From the NCBI GenBank assembly GCA_008016945.1, contig SSGN01000232.1, forward strand, positions 1 through 12,910: DNA of 12,910 nt, read 5' to 3'. This document shows, in pieces, positions 1 through 6,056 of this stretch. The stretch is from Flavobacteriales bacterium (GTDB lineage Bacteria > Bacteroidota > Bacteroidia > Flavobacteriales > PHOS-HE28). Within the stretch, counting starts at the first letter, position 1. Every line of letters begins with the position of its first letter. A program made the position numbers and the translations under genes. The notes beneath the pieces were generated by a model that made no database searches, had not been told where the DNA came from, and worked only from the letters and a program-made list of their open reading frames with translations.

Positions 1-66
1 CCTCAAAGTGGGTCAGGAGATTGAATGCGCAGTGCTGAACATTCAATCTCCTGACCCACTTTGAGG
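1..66. repeat. Perfect inverted repeat (fold-back) at the left end of the window
   Basis: Bases 1-27 are the exact reverse complement of bases 40-66, with a 12-base loop at 28-39. Read on the plus strand from base 2, the first 39 bases encode LKVGQEIECAVLN, a natural continuation of an S1 domain. Read on the minus strand, the S1 gene reaches LKVGQEIE and then turns into its own reverse complement, ending in an accidental TGA at 3-5. The same gene segment is therefore present in both orientations around a short loop. The simplest explanation is a fold-back chimera or assembly error at a contig end. A real inverted duplication is less likely. Confidence 0.9.
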
Positions 67-1109
67 AAGTCCTGAGCACTGCGCAGGTGCTGGCTCCAGC
101 TCATCTCGCTCACGTGCAAGAGGCCTTCCACACCGGGGGCCACCTCCACGAACGCGCCGTAGTCGGTGATCACCATCACTTTGCCCTTCACCTTGTCGCC
201 CGCGTTGAGGTCGGCGCTCAGTGCATCCCAGGGGTGGGCTTGCAGCTGCTTCAGACCCAAAGCGATGCGCTTCTTCTCGTCGTCGAAGTCGAGGATCACC
301 ACGTTGATCTTCTCGTCGAGCTTCACCACTTCCTCCGGATGGCTCACGCGGCCATAGCTGAGGTCGGTGATGTGGATGAGGCCGTCGACACCGCCCAGGT
401 CCACGAACACGCCGTAGCTGGTGATGTTCTTGACGGTGCCTTCCAGCACCTGGCCCTTCTCCAGACCGCTGATGATCTGCTTCTTCTGGGCTTCCAGTTC
501 GGCTTCGATCAGGGCCTTGTGGCTCACCACCACGTTCTTGAACTCCTGGTTGATCTTCACGACCTTGAACTCCATGTTCTTGCCCACGAACTGGTCGTAG
601 TCACGAATGGGTTTCACGTCGATCTGGCTGCCGGGCAGGAAGGCCTCGATGCCGAACACGTCCACGATGAGGCCACCCTTGGTGCGGCACTTCACGTAAC
701 CGGTGATGATCTCGCTGGTCTCCATGGCGTGGTTCACCTTGCCCCACGCGTTGTGTACGCGCGCGGTCTTGTGGCTCACCACCATCTGGCCACCGCGGTC
801 CTCCTGCTTCTCGATGTAGACTTCCACCTGATCGCCGATCGCGAGATCGGGCTTATAGCGGAATTCGCTGATGGGCACCACGCCTTCGGACTTGTAACCG
901 ATGTTGATGACCACTTCCTTCTTGTTCATACCGACCACGGTCCCCATGAGCACTTCCTTCTCGGAGATGCTGCTGAGGGTGTGCTCGTAGGCCTTCTCCA
1001 TGCTGTCGCGCTCGGAGGAGGCCGCTTTCCGGTCGTCCTCGATCGCCGCCCAATCGAAATCGGCTGGGGGTTCGGCGAAGGTGACCTTGTTGTTCTCCAC
1101 TACTGCCAT
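3..1109 (-). CDS. rpsA: 30S ribosomal protein S1, C-terminally truncated by the fold-back
   Basis: Ribosomal protein S1 binds mRNA on the 30S subunit and helps load it for translation, which matters especially where Shine-Dalgarno pairing is rare, as in Bacteroidota. The visible protein has an acidic N-terminal tail and then S1 (OB-fold) domains at about residues 53-115, 134-198, 219-288 and from 305. Typical signatures are SYGVFVDLGGVDGLIHITDL, RVSHPEE and RIALGLKQL. Bacteroidota S1 is usually about 600 residues with six domains. Here authentic sequence stops near residue 356, and the last 12 residues plus the stop come from the fold-back at 1-66. The ATG at 1107-1109 is chosen because it begins the conserved acidic N-terminus and lies 94 bases downstream of a good promoter element. 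No Shine-Dalgarno is seen. The family call is certain, but the 3' end shown is not real. Confidence 0.96.
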   Translation of the reverse strand: MAVVENNKVTFAEPPADFDWAAIEDDRKAASSERDSMEKAYEHTLSSISEKEVLMGTVVGMNKKEVVINIGYKSEGVVPISEFRYKPDLAIGDQVEVYIEKQEDRGGQMVVSHKTARVHNAWGKVNHAMETSEIITGYVKCRTKGGLIVDVFGIEAFLPGSQIDVKPIRDYDQFVGKNMEFKVVKINQEFKNVVVSHKALIEAELEAQKKQIISGLEKGQVLEGTVKNITSYGVFVDLGGVDGLIHITDLSYGRVSHPEEVVKLDEKINVVILDFDDEKKRIALGLKQLQAHPWDALSADLNAGDKVKGKVMVITDYGAFVEVAPGVEGLLHVSEMSWSQHLRSAQDFLKVGQEIECSALRIQSPDPL

Positions 1110-1127
1110 GACTGCTAACTACTTGTA

Positions 1128-1154
1128 TCCCGGATCGTGGGGCGCCACCCGGGA
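1128..1154 (-). promoter_or_regulatory. Stem-loop in the rpsA 5' leader
   Basis: In the predicted rpsA mRNA this is TCCCGG-GTGG, loop CGCC, then CCAC, a 3-base bulge GAT, and CCGGGA. That is a 10-bp GC-rich stem with one bulge. The structure ends 18 bases before the rpsA ATG and lies inside the leader predicted from the promoter at 1209-1216. Its position next to the start suggests translational control, possibly autoregulation by S1, as is known for rpsA leaders in gammaproteobacteria. The pairing is seen directly; the function is inferred. Confidence 0.55.
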
Positions 1155-1208
1155 GGGTTCTTGTTGTTCGCCTGCCGCGCACCTTCGCAGGCTTCCTGAA
1201 TCGGGGCG

Positions 1209-1216
1209 CAAAGGTA
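1209..1216 (-). promoter_or_regulatory. rpsA promoter, -7 element TACCTTTG
   Basis: On the minus strand this reads TACCTTTG, a perfect match to the Bacteroidota -7 consensus TAnnTTTG. A TTC triplet lies 19 bases upstream, a two-of-three match to the -33 TTG. Transcription would start a few bases downstream, near 1203, giving a leader of about 94 bases that contains the hairpin at 1128-1154. Confidence 0.6.
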
Positions 1217-1439
1217 CGCAATATTCTGATCCCGCGAAGGTTGTGTGCCAGGAACAGCACCCCATGCTCGTCCAATGGACAGGCGGGGGCCGGCACGGGG
1301 ACCACGGTTCCACACGAATGGGGCGTTCCCTCCTCCCCAGTGGCCTATGGGATGGACTTGGCTCGACCTTGAGCCGTGCCGATCCCTCCGCGTTATCCAC
1401 GGTTCGGAACGGTCCATGGGGCTCGCCGACCGGCCCATG

Positions 1440-1480
1440 AAAAAGATCCGATGGCCTTGGGTTATGGAGCACACCGGATC
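1440..1480 (-). terminator. Possible intrinsic terminator after the T9SS type B protein gene
   Basis: On the minus strand GATCCG (1475-1480) can pair with CGGATC (1445-1450), followed at once by five T residues (1440-1444). The stem overlaps the stop codon of the preceding gene. The stem is only 6 bp and the loop is 24 bases, so this is a weak candidate. Confidence 0.3.
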
Positions 1481-2801
1481 AAGGCCGACCCAGCAAGGTG
1501 AGGTGCCCGGAGGACTCCTGCGGGGAGGAAGTGCCATCGTTCCGGCGCTCGGTATAGCGTACAGCCCAGTAATAGGTGCCATCGGGTGCAAAGGCACCTT
1601 CCACGCGGCCATCCCAGCCGGTGCCCACCCGCATGGATCGGAACACCTCCTGTCCCCACCGGTTACGGATCACCAGTTCGTAATCCGTGGGCTGGCCCTG
1701 GACAATGGGTAGGTAGATGTCGTTGTGGCCATCGCCGTTGGGGGTGAAGACATTGGGCATCCGCAAGGAAGAGGAGCAGGTGTCGGCCACCACCACGAAG
1801 GTGCGCGTGGCATTGAGGCAACGGCCGCTGGCCACCACCTCGTACGCCCCAGGAGCCGTGGCCACATACGAGGACCCCGCGGTGGTCCCTTCCCATTCCA
1901 GCTGGACATCGGTCAACGGCCACGGTCCATCCAGGGTGGCCTCCAACGTGGTGGCCTCGCCGGGACACAGCCGATCATCGCCGGTGATGGATACCCCCGG
2001 TGGCGCCGGAAGTACGCTGACCACCACACTATCGGTATGGGTGCACAACGGCCTGAAGGCGATATCGTCCAAGGCGAAGTCGTTGCCACTGCCCGCCAGG
2101 TTCTGGTTGGTGATGCAGATGGTGGCGCTGGTGTTGGTGCCCGAAGACCAGAGCGCATAGAACTCATTCCACTGGCACGTGGTGCTCGAGGCCAGCAGGG
2201 GGGCGCCAACCGAAACACCATTCACCGTGAACTCCAAATTGGCCGGACTTTCCCAATAGGCGGACATGAGCCAGGCGCTGAATGCGTAATAAGTACCCGG
2301 CTGCACCGCGATGGTCTGGCACCAGATGGAGGCATCCGGTGTACCCGACCCGTTCACCAACAACATTCCACTCCCATCACCGGTATGATCCGCACAGGAC
2401 GGGAAGTTGTAGTGCAGTTGCGACGGGTCGTTGGTGACCCCATAGGTCCCTTCGCTGCTCAATGGCCCCCAGGGACCAGCCGTACCCAAGGCCAGGTCCG
2501 TACTGAAACCGGTATCGCCGTCCCCGAAATCGCCATTCACCACCAGGTCCTGGCCAGGCACCGGGAAGGTGGCCGTACACCAGTAGATGCCGGAGGTGTC
2601 CGCCGTGAGGTATTGCGCCACCCCGCCGTTCTGCCATTGGATGGATACACTGCCAGCGGGTCCCGCCATCAGTACGCTTTCACCGTGGCACAACTCGCGA
2701 TCGGGACCCAGGTCGAATGCACAGGATTGTGCCCGCACCATGCACGGCAATGACAGGAGGGCAACGAGGAGGAGGGACGGATGGATATACAGGATGCTCA
2801 C
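1479..2801 (-). CDS. Secreted protein with T9SS type B (CHU_C / gliding-motility) C-terminal domain
   Basis: Predicted surface or secreted protein of 440 residues. A signal peptide (hydrophobic core about residues 8-20, ending near VRAQ) precedes the first Ig-like or PKD-like stretch (about 26-80, LGPDRELCHGESV). A jelly-roll or carbohydrate-binding-like region follows (about 86-250, from VVNGDF to FALDDIAF), then a second Ig-like stretch (265-340, TGDDRLCPGE). It ends in the T9SS type B sorting domain (348-440: MPNVFTPNGDGHNDIY, RNRWGQEVF, GWDG, FAPDGTYYW). By family knowledge this domain directs export through T9SS. The ligand is unknown. The start is taken as GTG at 2799-2801 because the signal peptide begins there. 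Reading the frame further upstream adds about 57 residues that cannot precede a signal peptide and runs through the candidate promoter at 2895-2902. Confidence 0.85.
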   Translation of the reverse strand: MSILYIHPSLLLVALLSLPCMVRAQSCAFDLGPDRELCHGESVLMAGPAGSVSIQWQNGGVAQYLTADTSGIYWCTATFPVPGQDLVVNGDFGDGDTGFSTDLALGTAGPWGPLSSEGTYGVTNDPSQLHYNFPSCADHTGDGSGMLLVNGSGTPDASIWCQTIAVQPGTYYAFSAWLMSAYWESPANLEFTVNGVSVGAPLLASSTTCQWNEFYALWSSGTNTSATICITNQNLAGSGNDFALDDIAFRPLCTHTDSVVVSVLPAPPGVSITGDDRLCPGEATTLEATLDGPWPLTDVQLEWEGTTAGSSYVATAPGAYEVVASGRCLNATRTFVVVADTCSSSLRMPNVFTPNGDGHNDIYLPIVQGQPTDYELVIRNRWGQEVFRSMRVGTGWDGRVEGAFAPDGTYYWAVRYTERRNDGTSSPQESSGHLTLLGRP

Positions 2802-2825
2802 GGATGTCTGATAGTGTTCGTCGTG

Positions 2826-2833
2826 CAAAGGTT
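2826..2833 (-). promoter_or_regulatory. Alternative weak -7 element (AACCTTTG) for the T9SS type B gene
   Basis: On the minus strand this reads AACCTTTG, one mismatch from TAnnTTTG. It sits 24 bases upstream of the GTG start at 2801, which would give the short leader seen at other genes in the window. It competes with the perfect element at 2895-2902. The sequence alone does not decide between them. Confidence 0.3.
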
Positions 2834-2894
2834 GCCTGGACCTGGGGCGGAACGTTGTCCGATCACTCACGGGTACCACCGACGATCTCGCCCG

Positions 2895-2902
2895 CAAATC
2901 TA
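2895..2902 (-). promoter_or_regulatory. -7 element TAGATTTG, leftward promoter for the T9SS type B gene
   Basis: The minus strand reads TAGATTTG, a full match to TAnnTTTG. It lies 93 bases upstream of the GTG at 2801 and back to back with the rightward ispH element at 2930-2937, forming a compact divergent promoter region. No clear -33 TTG is visible at the expected spacing. Confidence 0.45.
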
Positions 2903-2929
2903 CCCGCCTGCACGCTGGTTCGGGCTGGC

Positions 2930-2937
2930 TACCTTTG
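2930..2937 (+). promoter_or_regulatory. ispH promoter, -7 element TACCTTTG
   Basis: A perfect TAnnTTTG element ends 12 bases before the ispH ATG at 2950, with CTG in place of TTG 19 bases upstream. It implies a very short leader. It also decides the ispH start: the alternative in-frame TTG at 2935-2937 lies inside this element and would be upstream of the transcript. Confidence 0.6.
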
Positions 2938-2949
2938 ATCCCCCTGTCC

Positions 2950-4173
2950 ATGCGTTCATTCAGTATTCCCACCCATTACCGCAGCGAGCTCATCGGCCGC
3001 TTGAAAGCCTTCCGCAAGGCCCAGGATCCGAAGAAGAAGGACCTCTCTCCCACCCTGCTGGACCTCGGTGGGGTGCGGTTCGTGTTCGCCCGGCATTTCG
3101 GGTTCTGCTATGGTGTGGAGAACGCCATCGAGATCAGCTATCAGGCCATCGAGCAGCACCCGGGCAAACGCATCTTCCTGCTCAGCCAGATGATCCACAA
3201 CCCCGAGGTGAACGCCGACCTGGAGAGCCACGGACTGCGTTTCATCCAGGATACCCATGGCCGCATGTTGATGGACTGGTCGGAGCTGAACGCCGACGAC
3301 ATCGTGATCATCCCCGCTTTCGGAACCACGCTGGAGACGGAGGCCCGGCTGAAGGCCATCGGCATCGACCCGCTGCACCACAACACCACCTGCCCCTTCG
3401 TGGAGAAGGTGTGGAAGCGCAGTGCGCAACTCGGCGAGAAGGACTACACCGTGGTGATCCATGGCAAGGCCGCACACGAGGAGACGCGCGCCACCTTCAG
3501 CCATACCGCGCAGGGTGCGCCAGCGGTGATCGTGAAGGACATGGACGAGACGCAACTGCTGGGCCGCATCATCATGGGTGAGGAATCCATCGCACGTTTC
3601 GCCGAGGTGTTCGGTGCACGCTGCACGCCCGGCTTCGATCCCGCCCGCGACCTGCAACGCATCGGCGTGGTGAACCAGACCACCATGCTGGCCACCGAGA
3701 CACAGGCCATCGCCGACCACCTGAAACAGGTGATGGCCCGCAAGTACGGCGAGGCGGACCTGAAAGCCCATTTCGCCGACACACGCGACACGCTCTGCTA
3801 CGCCACCAACGATAACCAGGACGCCACCAACGAACTGCTGAAGGCCGAGGCCGACCTCGCCCTGGTGGTGGGGGGCTACAACAGCAGCAACACGAGCCAC
3901 CTGGTCGAACTGCTCGAGCACCGGTTCCCCACCTACTTCATCAACGGCGAGAAGGAGATCCTGAGCGCCGAGGAGATCGAACACTTCAACTACCCGGCTC
4001 ATAAGCTGGAACGGACCACGGGCTGGCTCCCGTCAAAGCGCCCTGTGACGATCATCCTCACCAGCGGGGCCAGCTGCCCGGACACGTTGCTTGATCGGGT
4101 GATGCTGAAGGTGCTGTCCATGGTCGATGGGGTGAAGGACCCGGTGGAGGTGGTGGAGGGGTTGACCACTTGA
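2950..4173 (+). CDS. ispH: 4-hydroxy-3-methylbut-2-enyl diphosphate reductase
   Basis: IspH (LytB) performs the last step of the MEP pathway, reducing HMBPP to IPP and DMAPP with an iron-sulfur cluster in the cytosol. The 407-residue product has the three cluster cysteines in the expected contexts: Cys53 (GFCYGVENAI), Cys148 (TTCPFVEKVW) and Cys283 (TLCYATNDNQDA). The active-site HxE-type motif is at His176-Glu178 (AAHEETRAT), and VGGYNSSNTSHL and TSGASCPD mark the C-terminal lobe. It is longer than E. coli IspH (about 316) because of an N-terminal extension of about 40 residues and an insertion near 190-235, which is usual for the Bacteroidota form. The ATG at 2950 is preferred because the -7 element lies just upstream. 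The gene stands alone on the plus strand, divergent from the T9SS type B gene. Confidence 0.96.
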   Translation: MRSFSIPTHYRSELIGRLKAFRKAQDPKKKDLSPTLLDLGGVRFVFARHFGFCYGVENAIEISYQAIEQHPGKRIFLLSQMIHNPEVNADLESHGLRFIQDTHGRMLMDWSELNADDIVIIPAFGTTLETEARLKAIGIDPLHHNTTCPFVEKVWKRSAQLGEKDYTVVIHGKAAHEETRATFSHTAQGAPAVIVKDMDETQLLGRIIMGEESIARFAEVFGARCTPGFDPARDLQRIGVVNQTTMLATETQAIADHLKQVMARKYGEADLKAHFADTRDTLCYATNDNQDATNELLKAEADLALVVGGYNSSNTSHLVELLEHRFPTYFINGEKEILSAEEIEHFNYPAHKLERTTGWLPSKRPVTIILTSGASCPDTLLDRVMLKVLSMVDGVKDPVEVVEGLTT

Positions 4174-4187
4174 GGCACGAGCATCGT

Positions 4188-5083
4188 ATGAGGACCATTG
4201 CGCGTGTTGCCGCCATTCTTCCCTTCTCCTTCACGCACATGCCTCTATTGATACACGGGCAACCACCCACCTGTTCCGATGATCACATGGGGCGATAACG
4301 GGCAAGCTATCACTTCCATGTGGGGAGGCCAAAGGACGTCTTCGCCGTGTTGTATAGTGTATTCGAAGAGACCGTTCCAGATGCGTGGAAGTGGATAGCC
4401 GGGGCCGAAGCGGCCCTCACCATGGGCGACACAAGCCGAGCGGTCGGCTGCCTGGAGTTGCCCTACGCCTGTGCCAAACACAGCACATTGAACCACTCCG
4501 ACCCGATCAAGGGACTGCTCGCCCGCGGCTTCCACCAACCGGATCTGTGCTACCTGCATGCGGCCATGGATGAATGGGCCACCAAAATCCCATATGGATC
4601 AAGGCCCTGATCGAAATGAAGGAGCTGGATCAGAGCCACCGCGATGACGATGACCTTACCCGCCACAACGACAGTTTGAACCTTGAACGGCTGATCGCAC
4701 TCACCGAGCAACGTGGATTCCCCACACAGGCGATGACCGGCAGTTCGTACGGTATCGTGCATTTGCTGTTATGGCACCACCGCTACGAACTGGGGAAGAA
4801 CGCCCGGCTTCAGTACTACTGCGATCTGGCACACAAGGAGATGGCCGATCGTCGGATAGAACCCGACTTCGATGTGTGGTTGTACGACTTCGATGCGTGG
4901 GATGAAAAGAGGCCGATGCCCTACGGTACGCTGATCCACTACTTCCGAAACCACCTCGACGAAGTACACCTCCCGGACCTTGCTACCCTGAATGCGAACC
5001 GGGCCACCGTGGGCTTGGGGCCGATCGAGGAGTTCGCGCGGATGATGGACATCCCTTTCGAGGCGCTGCCGATCGGGCGATGA
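4188..5083 (+). pseudogene. Disrupted TPR/DUF6624-like protein gene (in-frame stop plus frameshift)
   Basis: Two overlapping frames look like pieces of one gene. An ATG at 4188 begins a possible signal peptide (MRTIARVAAILPFSF...). The frame is stopped by TAA at 4296-4298, then stays open from 4299 to 4610 with a TPR-like stretch (AEAALTMGDTSRAVGCLELP). The second half lies in the -1 frame (about 4584-5083): ALIEMKELDQSHRDDDD, RGFPTQAMTGSSYGIVHLLL, RPMPYGTLIHYF and NANRATVGLGPIEEF. Spacing and wording resemble DUF6624 proteins of unknown function. One extra A in the A-run at 4584-4587 would join the halves as ...DEWATKNPIWIKALIE... . Alternatives are a gene starting at GTG 4320 with a sequencing error, or a shorter intact protein from ATG 4574. 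The gene ends two bases before the convergent cmk stop. The family assignment is from memory of its pattern. Confidence 0.55.
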
Positions 5084-5085
5084 CC

Positions 5086-5787
5086 CTACGCCTCCGTCAC
5101 CACGCCGATCACCTTCACCACATGCCCCAGGGCGAGGTCGAACTGCTCGGCTGAGGTGAGGTGGCTGTTGTCGATCACGAAGGCGTCGGGCGCTTCGATC
5201 AGCGGGTCGGCGGTGCGGGTGGTATCGTCCAGATCGCGGCGTTCGATGTTGGCGAGCACCTCCTCCAGTGTCACATCGGCACCACGGCCTTTCAGTTCCA
5301 AGTAGCGCCGTTGTGCGCGCACCTCGGGGCTTGCTGTCATGAAGAACTTCACCTCGGCATTGGGGAACACCACCGTACCGATGTCGCGACCGTCCATCAC
5401 CACACCTCCGCCATTGCCCATCTCCTGCTGCAACTGCACCAATTTGGCCCGTACCTCGGGCACGGGGCTAACGAGCGTGACCTTGTTGCTCACGTCCATC
5501 TCACGGATGCGATGTTCCACGTTGCGCCCGTCCAGCATGGTGACACTGCGCTGGGTGGCATCGTCATGCCTGAATCCGATGTGGATGTTGGGCAGCACCC
5601 GGAGCAGGTTCGGCGTATCGAGCACATCGCCCACCACAAGGCCGTTCTCCATGGCATACAACGCCATGGCCCGGTACATGGCCCCACTGTCGATGTAGGT
5701 GTAATGCAGGTGGTGCGCCAGTTGCCTGGCCAGCGTGCTCTTGCCGCAACTGCTGAACCCGTCTATGGCGATGGTGATGCGTTCCAC
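5086..5787 (-). CDS. cmk: Cytidylate kinase
   Basis: CMP/dCMP kinase transfers phosphate from ATP to CMP or dCMP in the cytosol, feeding RNA and DNA synthesis. The 233-residue protein has the P-loop GFSSCGKST (10-18), the nucleotide-binding signature DSGAMYRAM (33-41), DGRDIGTVVFP (132-142) and the C-terminal lid region RRDLDDTTRTADPL (183-196), all typical of the family, and its length is normal. The start is GTG at 5785-5787, directly before ERITIAIDGF; no ATG lies close upstream in frame. It lies downstream of porQ on the same strand, across 269 bases, and its 3' end is convergent with the DUF6624-like gene with two bases between the stop codons. Confidence 0.95.
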   Translation of the reverse strand: MERITIAIDGFSSCGKSTLARQLAHHLHYTYIDSGAMYRAMALYAMENGLVVGDVLDTPNLLRVLPNIHIGFRHDDATQRSVTMLDGRNVEHRIREMDVSNKVTLVSPVPEVRAKLVQLQQEMGNGGGVVMDGRDIGTVVFPNAEVKFFMTASPEVRAQRRYLELKGRGADVTLEEVLANIERRDLDDTTRTADPLIEAPDAFVIDNSHLTSAEQFDLALGHVVKVIGVVTEA

Positions 5788-6056
5788 GGCGCGGCCAAGG
5801 TAATGCGGGCGGGCCTTGTGGAAGCCACGCCCCCACTACCGAGGCTCCCTCAGCGCCGGACGGCGCATTCCGATGGGATGAACGACCACGTGATGGCCTC
5901 GGCACATGACCGACGGTGTGTACGCCCCCATGGTGATCATCGCCCAAGCATACAGGCATTCCTCTCCGCGGCCATCCTTACGATCCCGACGCCCTCATTC
6001 ATGAGCCGAAAGCCCGTGGGCTGCGCATGATCCGCTGCCTCCGCTATGGTGCGAGA
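5788..6056 (-). other. 269-base gap between porQ and cmk
   Basis: No gene is supported. The region holds a weak hairpin after the porQ stop (AGCC-CACG-GGCT followed by TT, minus strand), a 10-of-11 match to the block ATGGGATGGAC (5870-5880) shared with two other intergenic regions, and a promoter-like element next to cmk (5795-5802). Confidence 0.5.
5795..5802 (-). promoter_or_regulatory. Candidate -7 element TACCTTGG for cmk
   Basis: The minus strand reads TACCTTGG, one mismatch from TAnnTTTG, seven bases before the GTG start at 5787. If used, it would give an almost leaderless cmk transcript. It resembles the TACCTT cores ahead of rpsA, ispH, the lipoprotein gene and the S8 protease gene. 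Confidence 0.35.

Larger units (their letters stand above)
1110..1478 (-). other. 369-base intergenic region upstream of rpsA
   Basis: No believable gene lies here. On the minus strand it holds, in transcription order, a possible terminator for the upstream T9SS gene (1440-1480), a small hairpin GGCTC/GAGCC (1360-1364 with 1371-1375), two blocks that recur near 11303-11339 (at 1347-1357 and 1405-1419), the rpsA promoter element (1209-1216) and the rpsA leader hairpin (1128-1154). Open frames crossing the region have no recognisable protein features and are expected by chance in GC-rich DNA. Confidence 0.7.

Noticed and set aside
87..1118. 343-codon open frame on the plus strand opposite rpsA
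   Set aside because: It is antisense to a certain gene, rich in His, Leu, Val and Ala as expected from reversed GC-rich codons, and has no family features.
1119..1472. 117-codon minus-strand frame filling the rpsA upstream region
   Set aside because: It covers the rpsA promoter and leader hairpin, is Pro/Arg-rich with no domain, and chance frames of this size are common at this GC content.
2802..2972. Upstream extension of the T9SS type B gene to an ATG at 2972
   Set aside because: It would place about 57 residues before a clear signal peptide, cross the promoter element at 2895-2902 and overlap the ispH start.
2956..4002. 348-codon open frame opposite ispH
   Set aside because: Antisense to conserved IspH sequence, with no recognisable motif.
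5788..6056. Small gene between porQ and cmk
   Set aside because: Only fragments of shadow frames cross it; no start with a plausible protein was found.
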